64,000 bases of DNA from Mycobacterium sp. 1274761.0 (GCF_001668615.1 NZ_LZMC01000032.1:16265-80264), one strand, 5' to 3'. Numbered from the stretch's first letter, positions 1 to 13,434 are shown. Program-made: numbers and translations. Notes: generated from the sequence alone by a model not told the origin.

Positions 1-222
1 GCCGACATCGCCATCCAGGCCGAGCAGTTCGCGGTCATCAAGAAGGAGATGTTCCGCCTCAACGCCGAATTCACCGGACAGACCATCGAGCGCATCGAAG
101 CCGACTCCGACCGCGACCGCTGGTTCACCGCGCAGGAAGCCCTCGAGTACGGCTTCGTCGACCACATCATCACCAGCGCGAGCCTCAACGGCTCGGGACC
201 GACGGCAGGACTGGACAAATGA
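1..222 (+). CDS. clpP1: ClpP1, ATP-dependent Clp protease proteolytic subunit (3' end only)
   Basis: C-terminal 73 residues of a ClpP serine protease, cut by the window edge. The frame is open from base 1 and ends in TGA. It shows the ClpP C-terminal pattern: the aspartate-containing [17 protein letters not shown] stretch (catalytic Asp region) followed by GFVDHIIT. The stop overlaps the start of the next ClpP gene by 4 bp (ATGA), so the pair is translationally coupled. In mycobacteria ClpP1 and ClpP2 form a mixed two-ring tetradecamer that works with ClpX or ClpC1 and is essential. Order and similarity identify this copy as ClpP1. The catalytic Ser and His lie outside the window. Confidence 0.93.
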   Translation, partial: ADIAIQAEQFAVIKKEMFRLNAEFTGQTIERIEADSDRDRWFTAQEALEYGFVDHIITSASLNGSGPTAGLDK

Positions 223-866
223 CCGACCACACCGACGCGCGCCTGCAGCCCCAGGCGCGCTACATCCTCCCGTCGTTCATCGAGCACTCGAGCTTCGGCG
301 TCAAGGAGTCCAACCCGTACAACAAGCTGTTCGAGGAGCGCATCATCTTCCTCGGCGTGCAGGTGGACGACGCGTCAGCCAACGACATCATGGCGCAGCT
401 GCTGGTGCTGGAATCGCTTGATCCCGACCGCGACATCACCATGTACATCAACTCGCCGGGCGGCTCGTTCACGAGCTTGATGGCGATCTACGACACCATG
501 CAGTACGTGCGCGCCGACATTCAGACGGTGTGCCTCGGCCAGGCCGCATCGGCCGCCGCGGTGCTGCTCGCCGCCGGCACGCCCGGCAAGCGTCTCGCGC
601 TGCCCAACGCCCGCGTGCTGATTCACCAGCCCGCGCTCGCCGGCGTCATCCAGGGCCAGTTCTCCGATCTGGAGATCCAGGCCAAGGAAATCGAGCGCAT
701 GCGCACGCTGATGGAAGTCACCCTGGCCCGGCACACCGGCAAGGATCCCGAGACCATCCGCAAGGACACCGATCGCGACAAGATCCTCACGGCCGAGGAG
801 GCCAAGGAGTACGGCGTCATCGACACGGTGCTCGAATACCGCAAGCTCTCCGCGCAGACGGCCTGA
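219..866 (+). CDS. clpP2: ClpP2, ATP-dependent Clp protease proteolytic subunit
   Basis: Complete 215-residue ClpP peptidase. The catalytic serine is S111 in GQAASAAA and the histidine is H136 in ARVLIHQP; the Asp region is [17 protein letters not shown]. The YINSPGGS handle motif is present near residue 77. A short N-terminal extension before [12 protein letters not shown] is usual for actinobacterial ClpP2. The ATG overlaps the clpP1 stop, so both subunits are made from one mRNA. ClpP2 pairs with ClpP1 and docks the unfoldase ClpX, which is encoded 399 bp downstream. Confidence 0.96.
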   Translation: MTDHTDARLQPQARYILPSFIEHSSFGVKESNPYNKLFEERIIFLGVQVDDASANDIMAQLLVLESLDPDRDITMYINSPGGSFTSLMAIYDTMQYVRADIQTVCLGQAASAAAVLLAAGTPGKRLALPNARVLIHQPALAGVIQGQFSDLEIQAKEIERMRTLMEVTLARHTGKDPETIRKDTDRDKILTAEEAKEYGVIDTVLEYRKLSAQTA

Positions 867-1265
867 TCCGTTCTCATCGAGACTGCCTACAGATCGCGGC
901 TGGACCGAATCCCGCGATCTGCGCGCAGTTTCGGCGTTTGCGGGGCGACTTCGCTGGCCAGCTCCCCGGCGCTTCTCACACGGTATGGTTGAAGGCTGCG
1001 AACGCCACATCGCAACTCCACGCTCTTCTCGGCGCCTCTCGGTGCGATAACGGCAGCGACACGCCAGAGACACGGCGGTGCGTCACGGGGGTCGTGGGAC
1101 GCGTGAGGCGATATGTTGACGCAAACACAGCTGAATACCACCGACGCGATTCGGCTTTATCGGTCGCACCGCGCCGGAAACTACGGGTAGCGTCGGGTAA
1201 ACGCCCCGACAGCCCCCAAGGCTTGACAGAGAACGACTTCGACAGGAAGTAGGGACTTCACCACC
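867..1265. other. clpP2-clpX intergenic region
   Basis: 399 bp without a convincing gene; reading frames here have no family features or ribosome binding site. It holds the terminator-like hairpin at 890-921 and must carry the clpX promoter. A TTGACA at 1223-1228 has no good -10 partner and is too close to the start to be convincing. AGGGA at 1251-1255 is the likely ribosome binding site for clpX. Confidence 0.6.
890..921 (+). terminator. Hairpin terminator after clpP1-clpP2
   Basis: Perfect 10-bp inverted repeat, CAGATCGCGG (890-899) and CCGCGATCTG (912-921), with a 12-nt loop, 24 nt after the clpP2 stop. There is no U-tract, which is common for mycobacterial intrinsic terminators. It separates clpP1P2 from clpX. 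Confidence 0.6.
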
Positions 1266-2546
1266 ATGGCGCGTATTGGAGACGGCGGTGACCTGCTGAA
1301 GTGCTCGTTCTGCGGGAAGAGTCAGAAGCAGGTTAAAAAGCTGATCGCCGGCCCCGGCGTATATATCTGCGACGAGTGCATCGATCTCTGCAACGAGATC
1401 ATCGAAGAGGAGCTGGCCGATGCCGACGACGTCAAACTCGACGAGCTGCCCAAGCCGGCGGAGATCCGCGAGTTCCTCGAGGGCTATGTCATCGGACAGG
1501 ACACCGCCAAGCGGACCCTGGCCGTGGCCGTCTACAACCACTACAAGCGAATCCAGGCCGGCGAGAAGACGCGCGACTCCCGCTCGGAGACCGTCGAGCT
1601 GGCCAAGTCCAACATCCTGATGCTCGGCCCCACCGGCTGCGGCAAAACCTACCTCGCGCAGACGCTGGCCAAGATGCTCAACGTCCCGTTCGCCATCGCC
1701 GACGCCACCGCGCTGACCGAGGCCGGCTACGTCGGTGAGGACGTCGAGAACATACTGCTCAAGCTCATTCAGGCCGCCGACTACGACGTCAAGCGCGCCG
1801 AGACCGGCATCATCTATATCGACGAGGTCGACAAGATCGCCCGCAAGAGCGAGAACCCATCGATCACCCGCGACGTGTCCGGCGAGGGTGTGCAGCAAGC
1901 GCTGCTGAAGATCCTCGAGGGCACGCAGGCGTCGGTGCCTCCGCAGGGCGGCCGCAAGCACCCGCACCAGGAATTCATCCAGATCGACACCACCAATGTG
2001 TTGTTCATCGTGGCGGGCGCCTTCGCGGGGCTGGAGAAGATCGTCTCCGATCGCGTCGGCAAGCGCGGGCTGGGCTTCGGCGCCGAGGTGCATTCCAAGG
2101 CCGAGATCGACACCCAGGATCACTTCGCCGAGGTCATGCCCGAAGACCTGATCAAGTTCGGGCTGATCCCCGAGTTCATCGGCCGCCTGCCCGTCGTGGC
2201 ATCGGTGACGAACCTCGACAAGGAATCGCTGGTCAAGATCCTCTCCGAGCCCAAGAACGCGTTGGTGAAGCAGTACACGCGGCTGTTCGAGATGGACGGC
2301 GTGGAGCTGGAGTTCACCGACGAGGCGCTCGAGGCCATCGCCGATCAGGCCATCCACCGCGGCACCGGTGCCCGCGGCCTGCGCGCGATCATGGAGGAAG
2401 TCCTGCTGCCCGTGATGTATGACATCCCCAGCCGTGACGACGTCGCCAAGGTCGTGGTGACCAAGGAGACCGTCGACGACAACGTGCTGCCGACGATCGT
2501 GCCGCGCAAGCCTGCTCGGCCGGAGCGCCGCGACAAGTCCGCCTGA
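1266..2546 (+). CDS. clpX: ClpX, ATP-dependent protease ATP-binding subunit
   Basis: 426-residue AAA+ unfoldase that feeds substrates into ClpP1P2. The N-terminal zinc-binding domain has two CxxC pairs (C13/C16 and C35/C38). Walker A is GPTGCGKT, Walker B is [10 protein letters not shown], and sensor/arginine-finger features follow (EFIGRLPVV). The ClpP-docking loop reads [10 protein letters not shown] (LGF instead of the enteric IGF). The C-terminal small domain contains [16 protein letters not shown]. It has its own promoter region because a hairpin follows clpP2. Full length for the family. Confidence 0.97.
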   Translation: MARIGDGGDLLKCSFCGKSQKQVKKLIAGPGVYICDECIDLCNEIIEEELADADDVKLDELPKPAEIREFLEGYVIGQDTAKRTLAVAVYNHYKRIQAGEKTRDSRSETVELAKSNILMLGPTGCGKTYLAQTLAKMLNVPFAIADATALTEAGYVGEDVENILLKLIQAADYDVKRAETGIIYIDEVDKIARKSENPSITRDVSGEGVQQALLKILEGTQASVPPQGGRKHPHQEFIQIDTTNVLFIVAGAFAGLEKIVSDRVGKRGLGFGAEVHSKAEIDTQDHFAEVMPEDLIKFGLIPEFIGRLPVVASVTNLDKESLVKILSEPKNALVKQYTRLFEMDGVELEFTDEALEAIADQAIHRGTGARGLRAIMEEVLLPVMYDIPSRDDVAKVVVTKETVDDNVLPTIVPRKPARPERRDKSA

Positions 2547-2598
2547 GCACACGGCCGGGGACGTCGACCCCCTCGAACGACGCCCACCGACCGCGTTG

Positions 2599-2673
2599 CT
2601 AGTTGGTCAGCGACGCGAACAAGCACCACAGCAGGTAGGCCGCGACGGCGGCGAACTGCAGGTTGCTGACCAT
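2599..2673 (-). CDS. Small 24-residue hydrophobic membrane ORF
   Basis: A short frame with a strong ribosome binding site (GAGGAAAAGG, 8 nt before the ATG). The product starts MVSNLQFAAVAAYLLW and ends CLFASLTN, i.e. one potential transmembrane helix. It lies convergent to clpX and downstream of the glycosyltransferase remnant. No family is recognised. The ribosome binding site and the amphipathic-hydrophobic pattern support it being real, but conservation in related genomes cannot be checked here. Confidence 0.45.
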   Translation of the reverse strand: MVSNLQFAAVAAYLLWCLFASLTN

Positions 2674-2758
2674 GCATCCACCTTTTCCTCGCGGTGTTGC
2701 GCGGGCACGCGTAGTCGACTACTCGAATCGGGCGGTCGGTTGAACGGGTCGGCGCACG

Positions 2759-2977
2759 TCATGACGCCACCAGTTCGCCGGTGACCTCGTCGACCAATGC
2801 CGCGATCTCGGCGACGCCGTCGCGCTGCGCATCGGCCGCCTCCAGTTCACGGGCGCGACGCACATATCCGGACAGCAGGGTGACCCTGTCTCCACGGTCG
2901 ACGAGGCCGCGCGCGATGTTCAGCATCGGCGCGAAGTGCCCGGCGGGCGACAGCGCGGGGATCAATATCTCAGCCAT
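2759..2977 (-). pseudogene. Internally deleted glycosyltransferase remnant (MGT/UGT type)
   Basis: 72 codons. The first ~38 residues (ILIPALSPAGHFAPMLNIA, then RGLVDRGDRVTLLSG) match the nucleotide-sugar glycosyltransferase N-terminal Rossmann start. The remainder (ELEAADAQRDGVAEIAALVDE) looks like the extreme C-terminal helix of such enzymes. The ~300 residues between, including the sugar-nucleotide site, are missing, so no activity is expected. The ATG overlaps the preceding stop (TGATG), so it would be translated by coupling. It could alternatively be a repurposed small protein. Confidence 0.55.
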
Positions 2978-3267
2978 CAGTGGTCGGGGCACGAGAGGTC
3001 AATGAACACAACGGTGTTCTGCTTCTCGGCCGGCGAAAGCCTGGCCAGTCCGGATGTCAACGGGTGCAGGCCCTGAACCGAGCAGCGCGACAGCGGCTGG
3101 TTGTTGGTGCTTCCGTTGAGGGCCACCTGGAACCCATCGGCTTTCAGGCCGGTGACGGTGTCCTCGGCGCTGCCGCTGCCCGGGAAGGCTGCGGCGGTTC
3201 CGGCCAGCCCCAGGGTCGCAGCGGTCAACGCGCCGGCGGTGAGGCCCGTGATCGCGATCTTGAACAT
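2977..3267 (-). CDS. Small secreted protein, mycobacterial two-cysteine type
   Basis: 96 residues. The start ATG at 3267 follows AAAGG and begins MFKIAITG; an upstream in-frame start would only add a hydrophilic stretch before the signal peptide. The signal peptide runs to about residue 27 (hydrophobic core then GTAAA-FPGSG). The mature part has a pattern common in small mycobacterial exported proteins: VTGLKADGFQVALNG, then PLSRCSVQGL, and a second Cys near the end (DLSCPDH), suggesting one disulfide. Function unknown. Its stop overlaps the next start on the same strand. Confidence 0.75.
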   Translation of the reverse strand: MFKIAITGLTAGALTAATLGLAGTAAAFPGSGSAEDTVTGLKADGFQVALNGSTNNQPLSRCSVQGLHPLTSGLARLSPAEKQNTVVFIDLSCPDH

Positions 3268-3394
3268 GTCGAACCTTTCGTTGGGCGCAAGCACTTCGCC
3301 TGCTTGCGATGACGAAAGGCTGTCGCAGATCAGGAACCCAAGCTTGGAGGCTGTATGGAGATCAGCTGGAGATTGCAGGTAGGCGGACTGCGGG

Positions 3395-4219
3395 CTATCT
3401 CTGAATGCGGTCGGGGCGGGTGTAGACGTTCATCGAATCGCCGCGCAGAAACGCCACCAGGGTCACCCCGGACTGGCTCGCGAGATCCACGGCCAGCGAC
3501 GACGGTGCGGATACCGCGGCCATCACCGGAATGCCGGCCATCACGGCTTTCTGGGTGAGCTCGAACGAGGCGCGGCCGCTGACCAATAGCACGGTCTCGG
3601 TGAGCGGGACCTTGTTCTGTTCGACGGCCCAGCCGATCACCTTGTCGACGGCGTTGTGCCTGCCGATGTCCTCCCGCACAGCCAGCAGACCGCCGGTGGC
3701 GTCGAACAGCGCGGCGCCGTGCAGGCCGCCGGTGCTGGCGAACACCTTTTGCTCAGTGCGCAACAACTCGGGCATGGCTGACAGGGCGTCCGCCGCGACC
3801 TGGGTTGCGTCGTCACCGGGGGAATAGCGGCTGATGGTACGCACTGCTTCCAGCGACGCTTTGCCGCATACCCCACACGACGACGTTGTGTAGAAGTTGC
3901 GGGTGATGTCGACCTGCGGCATCGCGACGCCGGGGGACAGGGTCGCGTCGAGAACGTTGTAGGTGTTCAGGTCGTCGGGTCCGGTGCCCTTGCAGTAGCG
4001 CACGGTGGCCAGGTCGTCACGGTGGCCGATGACGCCCTCGGTCAGAAGGAAGCCTTGAGCCAGTTCGACGTCGGCACCCGGCGTGCGCATGGTGACGGTG
4101 ACCGGCTTGCCGTTGACGCGGATCTCCAAAGGTTCCTCGACCACGAGCGTCTCGGGTCGCGTCACCTCCTCACCAGCGGCGAGGTGGCTGGCCTTGCGCC
4201 GCGCGGTGACCCGTCCCAT
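3395..4219 (-). CDS. fdhD: FdhD, formate dehydrogenase accessory sulfurtransferase
   Basis: 274 residues. FdhD carries sulfur from a cysteine desulfurase to the bis-MGD molybdenum cofactor of formate-dehydrogenase-type enzymes. The CxxC sulfur-transfer motif is [11 protein letters not shown] (around residue 113), and [10 protein letters not shown] and [13 protein letters not shown] are family signatures. I chose the ATG at 4219 ([12 protein letters not shown]) because mycobacterial homologues start similarly; further in-frame starts lie upstream. The likely client is the molybdoenzyme at 28033-30465, some 24 kb away; mobA at 7586 makes the cofactor nucleotide. Confidence 0.95.
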   Translation of the reverse strand: MGRVTARRKASHLAAGEEVTRPETLVVEEPLEIRVNGKPVTVTMRTPGADVELAQGFLLTEGVIGHRDDLATVRYCKGTGPDDLNTYNVLDATLSPGVAMPQVDITRNFYTTSSCGVCGKASLEAVRTISRYSPGDDATQVAADALSAMPELLRTEQKVFASTGGLHGAALFDATGGLLAVREDIGRHNAVDKVIGWAVEQNKVPLTETVLLVSGRASFELTQKAVMAGIPVMAAVSAPSSLAVDLASQSGVTLVAFLRGDSMNVYTRPDRIQR

Positions 4220-4570
4220 GATGCCCAATCTACGGACGCCCATCTCACCGCACGCCACTGATCCGCACCGGGCGGCAGCGAGTGCTAGCAGACAGCTACC
4301 GACCGGTAACAATTTCCTTAAAAAGGTTGTGTCCCACTAAGTGACGAACGACACAGTTTTGTCTCATCTGGGTGCGGCACACGCCAGTGACCAGTACGAA
4401 CGGTCCACAATGACCGGCGACTCGACCGCGCGTCGGCGGACTTACAGCCTAAGAGAAGTGGTTTAATCGGTACTGAGAGTGACATCAAATCTTGGGAACA
4501 TCTGCACCGATGGCGCGACCAGCCCGCGACTGAGGCGCGCACCGGTAACGCAGAGCGAAAGGCAGGGGTC
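4220..4570. promoter_or_regulatory. Divergent fdhD-korA promoter region
   Basis: 351 bp between divergent genes with no coding frame I trust. It contains a perfect 12-nt palindrome TACCGACCGGTA at 4297-4308 (78 nt before fdhD), which has the form of a TetR-type operator, and a looser inverted pair TGTGTC/GACACA at about 4328-4356. GGCAGGGG just before the korA GTG is its ribosome binding site. Confidence 0.4.
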
Positions 4571-6504
<1,934 letters not shown>

Positions 6505-6508
<4 letters not shown>

Positions 6509-7575
6509 CTGACCTAGTAGGAACCGACCTCGGTCTGACCCCCGGCATCGCCGGGGTGCCGACGACCGACGAACCGCAGAAGGCAAAGGACTTCACTAGC
6601 GACCAGGAGGTCCGCTGGTGCCCCGGCTGCGGTGACTACGTCATCCTCAACACGATTCGCAATTTCCTACCCGAACTCGGGCTGCGCCGCGAGAACATCG
6701 CGTTCGTCAGCGGCATCGGCTGCTCCAGCCGGTTCCCGTACTACCTGGAGACCTACGGTTTCCACTCGATCCATGGCCGCGCCCCGACCATCGCCACGGG
6801 CTTGGCGCTGGCCCGTCCGGATCTGTCGGTGTGGGTGGTCACCGGTGACGGCGACTCGTTGTCGATCGGCGGCAATCACCTGATCCACGCGCTGCGCCGC
6901 AACGTCAACATTACGATCCTGCTGTTCAACAACCGGATCTACGGGCTGACCAAGGGTCAGTACTCGCCGACCTCTGAGACCGGCAAGATCACCAAGTCCA
7001 CCCCGATGGGGTCGCTGGACTATCCGTTCAACCCGGTGTCGCTGGCGCTGGGCGCCGACGCTACGTTCGTCGGCCGAGCGCTGGACTCCGACCGCAAAGG
7101 CCTGTCGGAGGTGCTGCGCGCCGCCGCCGCACACCGCGGCGCTGCGCTCGTCGAGATCCTGCAGGATTGCCCGATCTTCAACGACGGTTCGTTCGACGCG
7201 CTGCGCAAGGAAGGCGCCGAGGAGCGGCTCATCAACCTCCACCATGGCGAACCGATCACCTTCGGCGCCGACGGCGAGTACTGCGTGGTCCAGTCCGGCT
7301 ACGGCCTCGAGGTGGCCAAGACGGCCGACGTCTCGGCCGACGAGATCGTCGTGCACAACGCGCAGGTGCACGACCCGGCGTATGCGTTCGCGTTGTCCCG
7401 GTTGTCCGAGCAGAACCTCGAGCACATGGTGATGGGTATCTTCCGCCAGGTCAGCAAGCCGACGTACGACGATGCGGCGCGTCAACAGGTGGCTTCGGCC
7501 CGCGACGCCAAGCCGCACGACACGGCGGCGCTGCAGGCCCTGCTGCGTGGCAAAGATACTTGGACCGTCGACTAA
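6505..7575 (+). CDS. korB: 2-oxoglutarate:ferredoxin oxidoreductase, beta subunit
   Basis: 356 residues. This is the thiamine-diphosphate subunit: [12 protein letters not shown] holds conserved cysteines for the Fe-S centre, [12 protein letters not shown] and the TPP/Mg motif [13 protein letters not shown] follow, and [15 protein letters not shown] is a substrate-channel signature. C-terminal helices (AYAFALSRL) are typical. It is translationally coupled to korA. The mobA start lies only 10 bp downstream. Confidence 0.95.
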
Positions 7576-7578
7576 TCT
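7573..7578 (+). promoter_or_regulatory. Putative -10 box, leaderless mobA transcript
   Basis: TAATCT overlapping the korB stop, 7 nt before the mobA GTG, which lacks a ribosome binding site. This spacing fits a transcript beginning at the start codon. No -35 box stands out. Confidence 0.35.
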
Positions 7579-7585
7579 TTTCGAC

Positions 7586-8152
7586 GTGACATCGCCTGTA
7601 GCGCTAGCTGCTGTCGTTTTGGCGGGCGGTGCGTCCCGCCGGATGGGCCGTGACAAGGCCACCATGCTGTTCGACGGCACCCCGATGGTGGAGCTCGTCG
7701 TTTCGGCCCTGAGCGCCCGCTGCACGCCGGTATTCGTCGTCGCCGCACCCGGACAACCGTTACCGGAGCTGCAGGCTGAGATCCTGCGTGACGAGGTCCG
7801 CGGAGTGGGCCCGCTGCTGGCGACCGGGCGGGGCCTGCGGGCCGCCGCGGACGCGGGCTGCGAGCTGGCCTTCGTGTGCGCAGTCGACATGCCGCACATG
7901 ACCACGGAGCTCGTCGACGAACTCGCAGAGCACGCGGGCCGGCTCGGCGTCGACGTGGTGCTGCCGTGGGACGGGCGCGACCACTACCTGGCGGGTGTCT
8001 ATCGCACCTCGTTGGCTGACCGGGTCGACGCGCTGGTCGCGGCAGGGGAGCGAAGCATGCGCGCCTTGGTCGAGACCGTCGACACGCAGCGAATCGTGAT
8101 GCCCACGCAACGGGCGCTGACGAACGTGAACACCGCCGCCGACGTGGCCTGA
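7586..8152 (+). CDS. mobA: MobA, molybdenum cofactor guanylyltransferase
   Basis: 188 residues. It attaches GMP from GTP to molybdopterin, giving the MGD cofactor needed by bis-MGD enzymes. The nucleotidyltransferase signature is [20 protein letters not shown] at the N-terminus, with CAVDMPHMT (metal-binding Asp) in the middle. The GTG at 7586 places this motif close to the N-terminus; longer frames upstream run inside korB. It may be read through from korAB as well as from its own -10 box. With fdhD it supports the molybdoenzyme at 28-30 kb. Confidence 0.9.
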   Translation: MTSPVALAAVVLAGGASRRMGRDKATMLFDGTPMVELVVSALSARCTPVFVVAAPGQPLPELQAEILRDEVRGVGPLLATGRGLRAAADAGCELAFVCAVDMPHMTTELVDELAEHAGRLGVDVVLPWDGRDHYLAGVYRTSLADRVDALVAAGERSMRALVETVDTQRIVMPTQRALTNVNTAADVA

Positions 8153-8162
8153 ATCGGCGGTT

Positions 8163-8177
8163 ATTACCTCCGGTAAT
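8163..8177. repeat. Palindrome after mobA
   Basis: ATTACC-TCC-GGTAAT, perfect 6-bp arms, 10 nt after the mobA stop. There is no T-tract; it could be a weak terminator or an operator. Confidence 0.4.
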
Positions 8178-8738
8178 GGTGGCAGCAAATTCGCGGTGCG
8201 GTATTTCCGAATTTGTCTCTGGAATTCGGATCGACCGCGTCGTTAATCCACCGAAATTATTTCGTGGTCTTTGCGCAATACGACAACCACAGGCGGCGGC
8301 CGGTTGATCTCTGCGGATCGCCTGCGCCACAACTGATTTGACGTCACTGGTCTCGTAATTTCCCCTGCTACAGCGTGAAACGGCGGATGACATTTGGGCC
8401 AAGGCCTTGCACAAGTTTGGTCGTGATCCCCTCAAAAACGCTGCGCCTGCTGCCTGACGGATCGGCAGGGGCGGCTGAGCTGTAGCACATGTCTACTGAA
8501 AGTTTTACGGCCTCAGTATCTTTCGTGGAATCCGGACATTTCGCTCTGTTGTGCGGTCACTCGCCGCGAGAACGCTGAGCTGGTGATAAAGCGTTGCGAC
8601 ACAAGAGGTTAAGTAGGTTTTCGGCGAAACAGCTTAACAGCGAACCGCTTCGGCGTTTAAAATAACGAAAAGTGGCTTGCGGAGCGGCTTCTGAGGACAT
8701 TCAGCACAGATTCGGCCCTGCTGTCAGCAGGTTTCAGC

Positions 8739-8752
8739 GTGTCCCAGGACAC
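8739..8752. promoter_or_regulatory. Palindromic operator candidate upstream of rpfE
   Basis: GTGTCC-CA-GGACAC, perfect 6-bp arms with a 2-nt centre, 8 nt upstream of the CRP-like site. The regulator is unknown. Confidence 0.4.
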
Positions 8753-8760
8753 AATTAACC

Positions 8761-8776
8761 CGTGATTTGAGTCACG
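8761..8776. promoter_or_regulatory. CRP-like binding site upstream of rpfE
   Basis: CGTGA-TTTGAG-TCACG: fully symmetric arms with GTGA-N6-TCAC, the core of the CRP/FNR consensus TGTGA-N6-TCACA. Mycobacterial CRP is known to act on rpfA in M. tuberculosis; a role on this rpf gene is inference. Confidence 0.45.
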
Positions 8777-8949
8777 CACGCAGCTGCTGACGGTATGTGC
8801 GTAACCGGGCCCGACACGCCACGGTGACCTGCGCTAACGACGCAAGATACGGGCCGTGATCAAACCGTGATCCTGTCGAGACTTTCGAGATACCCGATAT
8901 GACTTTGTCTCAAACGATTTGTAGGTTCCTCACCGGCTCCAAAACGAGC

Positions 8950-9487
<538 letters not shown>

Positions 9488-9516
9488 ACCCAAGAAGATT
9501 CACTGAACGTGAATTA

Positions 9517-9544
9517 GGTGCCGGGTCCTACGGGGCCCGGCACC
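9517..9544 (+). terminator. Intrinsic terminator after rpfE
   Basis: GGTGCCGGG (9517-9525) pairs perfectly with CCCGGCACC (9536-9544) around a 10-nt loop and is followed by TTTCAT. A smaller imperfect hairpin (TTCAC...GTGAA, about 9499-9513) precedes it. Confidence 0.8.
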
Positions 9545-9549
9545 TTTCA

Positions 9550-9585
9550 TCACATTTGTCACACCAATCACTTCAGTCACTTTAA
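9550..9585 (+). repeat. Four direct TCAC repeats with exact 9-nt period
   Basis: TCAC begins at 9550, 9559, 9568 and 9577: units TCACATTTG, TCACACCAA, TCACTTCAG, TCACTTTAA. They lie just after the rpfE terminator and about 165 nt before the second rpf gene. Direct GTCAC-type repeats are typical of response-regulator sites such as MtrA, which is reported to control rpf and cell-wall genes. This assignment is inference. Confidence 0.5.
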
Positions 9586-9721
9586 GATCAGATAGCTCTA
9601 TTAGCTCATTTGGCGTTCTTTACTCATTTGTCCCATCGCTAGCTGCGGTCTATCCCGTCTCGATAACGCGCACATACCTCCCTTGTAACGCCTGACACTT
9701 CCAACTCGAAAGACCCACTAG

Positions 9722-11389
<1,668 letters not shown>

Positions 11390-11395
11390 CAACCG

Positions 11396-11401
11396 AACCT
11401 A
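11396..11401 (-). promoter_or_regulatory. Putative -10 box, leaderless monooxygenase transcript
   Basis: TAGGTT on the minus strand, 6 nt before the GTG at 11389; no ribosome binding site is present. Confidence 0.35.
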
Positions 11402-11448
11402 ACGCCTTTTATGGCTGACGGTGTCGCGGCCTGTGCTACGAACGTCGC

Positions 11449-13434
11449 ATGAGCGAAACGCCGTTCGGCGATCTCGACGACTACTTCGCCCTGCCGCGCG
11501 TAGCCGGGCTGGCGGTCTCGCCGGACGGCTCGCGGGTGGTGACGACCATCAGCGAACTCAACGAGAAGCGCACCGAATACATCACCGCGATCTGGGAACT
11601 CGACCCGGCCGGCCGCGCACCGGCGCGGCGGTTGACCCGCGGGGCCAAAGGTGAATCGTCACCTGCGTTCACGTCCGACGGTGACCTGTTGTTCGTCTCA
11701 GCTCGCCCGAGAGACGACGACGACGATCCGCCCGCAGCACTGTGGCGGCTACCAGCGGCCGGTGGCGAGGCGGTCGACGTCTTCACGCCGCCGGGCGGAG
11801 TCGAGCTAGCCAAGGCCGCGCGTGGCAGCGCGACCGCGGTGGTGCGCACCCCGTTGTTACCGTCGGCCCGCGACGTCGACGACGACCGCAGACTCCGACA
11901 GCTGCGCAAGGACAACAAGGTCACCGCGATCGTGCACACCAGTTATCCAATCCGGCACTGGGACAGGGATATCGGGCCCGCCGCAGCGCATCTCTTCGCG
12001 GTGAACCTCGCCGGTGTGGGCGAGTCGTCGGACCTCACGCCGCAGCCCGGCGGGGCGCTGCGCGACGCCAATGTCGACATCAGCTCCGACGGGGGCTTCG
12101 CGGTCACGTCATGGCAGCAGCCTGCGCGTGGCGCATCTGTGCACTCGGTGCTGGTGCGTATCGACCTCGCCTCCGGCGAACAGACCGTCATCGCCGACGA
12201 CCCCGACGCCGATTTGTGGAGCCCGGTCATCTCGCCGGACGGATCAGCGGTCGCCTTCGTTCGCGAGTCATACTCGACACCTGACGTGGCTCCGCGAATC
12301 AGTTTGAGGCATCTAAAGTTCGGCGAAGAGCGCGACACAGTCGCCGCGCACTGGGACCGCTGGCCGATTTCGGTCACCTGGTCGCACGACGGGCAGACGA
12401 TGATCGTCACCGCCGACGACGGCGGCCGGTGTCCAGTCTTCCGGGTCGGGCTGGGCGACGGCACCGTCGAGCAGTTGACCGCCGATGACTATGCCTATAC
12501 CGACGTGGCGGCCGCGCCAGGCGGCGTCGTCTACGCGTTGCGGAGCTCCTACGCCGCTCCGCCGCATCCCGTCCGCATCGACGACGGCACCGTCACCGCG
12601 TTGCCGTGTGTCGAATTGCCTCCGCTGCCGGGAACACTGACCGAGCTCACGGCGAAGGTTTCCGACGGTGCCGCTGTGCGTTCGTGGTTGGTGCTGCCCG
12701 AGACGCAGACGCCGGCTCCGCTGCTGCTGTGGATTCACGGTGGACCGCTGGCGAGTTGGAACTCGTGGCAGTGGCGATGGAACCCGTGGGTGCTCGCGGC
12801 CCGCGGCTACGCCGTATTGCTGCCCGATCCCGCTCTGTCGACCGGTTACGGCCAAGACTTCGTCCAGCGGGGGTGGGGCAACTGGGGAGACGCGCCGTTC
12901 GACGACCTGATGGCGGCGACGGATGCGGCGTGCGCACATCCCCGGATCGATCCCACCCGCACCGCGGCGATGGGCGGTTCGTTCGGCGGTTACATGGCCA
13001 ACTGGATCGCCGGACACACCGACCGGTTCCGCGCGATCGTCACACACGCGAGCCTGTGGGCGCTCGAGGCATTCAACGCCACCACCGACGCCGCCTATTA
13101 CTGGCGGCGCGAGATGACGCCGGAGATGGCCGAAGCCAATTCGCCGCACCGATTCGTCAGCGATATCACAACGCCGATGCTTGTCATCCACGGTGACAAG
13201 GATTATCGCGTGCCCATCGGCGAGGCGCTGCGGCTGTGGTACGAGCTGCTCTCCGAATCCGGTCTGCCCGCCGCCGACGACGGCACGAGCCCGCACCGCT
13301 TCCTCTACTACCCGTCGGAGAACCACTGGATCCTGTCACCGCAGAACGCCAAGATCTGGTACCAGGTCATGATTGCGTTTCTGGCCGAGCATGTCCTCGG
13401 CGAGAAAGGCGAGCTGGCTGAGACGCTGGGGTAG
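11449..13434 (+). CDS. S9 family prolyl oligopeptidase / acylaminoacyl-peptidase-like
   Basis: 661 residues. The N-terminal half is a WD40-like beta-propeller (TolB-like repeats such as SSPAFTSDGDLLFVSARP and LWSPVISPDGSAVAFVR). The C-terminal alpha/beta hydrolase has the nucleophile S511 in GGSFGGYM, a catalytic Asp in HGDKDYRVP and His in SENHWIL. HGGPLASWNSW is the oxyanion-hole region. It cleaves short peptides from the N-terminal side and is likely cytoplasmic, as no signal peptide is seen. It ends 11 bp before the next gene. Confidence 0.9.
   Translation: MSETPFGDLDDYFALPRVAGLAVSPDGSRVVTTISELNEKRTEYITAIWELDPAGRAPARRLTRGAKGESSPAFTSDGDLLFVSARPRDDDDDPPAALWRLPAAGGEAVDVFTPPGGVELAKAARGSATAVVRTPLLPSARDVDDDRRLRQLRKDNKVTAIVHTSYPIRHWDRDIGPAAAHLFAVNLAGVGESSDLTPQPGGALRDANVDISSDGGFAVTSWQQPARGASVHSVLVRIDLASGEQTVIADDPDADLWSPVISPDGSAVAFVRESYSTPDVAPRISLRHLKFGEERDTVAAHWDRWPISVTWSHDGQTMIVTADDGGRCPVFRVGLGDGTVEQLTADDYAYTDVAAAPGGVVYALRSSYAAPPHPVRIDDGTVTALPCVELPPLPGTLTELTAKVSDGAAVRSWLVLPETQTPAPLLLWIHGGPLASWNSWQWRWNPWVLAARGYAVLLPDPALSTGYGQDFVQRGWGNWGDAPFDDLMAATDAACAHPRIDPTRTAAMGGSFGGYMANWIAGHTDRFRAIVTHASLWALEAFNATTDAAYYWRREMTPEMAEANSPHRFVSDITTPMLVIHGDKDYRVPIGEALRLWYELLSESGLPAADDGTSPHRFLYYPSENHWILSPQNAKIWYQVMIAFLAEHVLGEKGELAETLG

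Noticed and set aside
1223..1256. TTGACA at 1223 as the clpX promoter
   Set aside because: No acceptable -10 hexamer at 16-19 nt, and it lies almost on the ribosome binding site.
1083..2552. 489-codon minus-strand frame over clpX
   Set aside because: GC-rich shadow frame fully opposite clpX, with His/Leu/Arg bias and no family motif or ribosome binding site.
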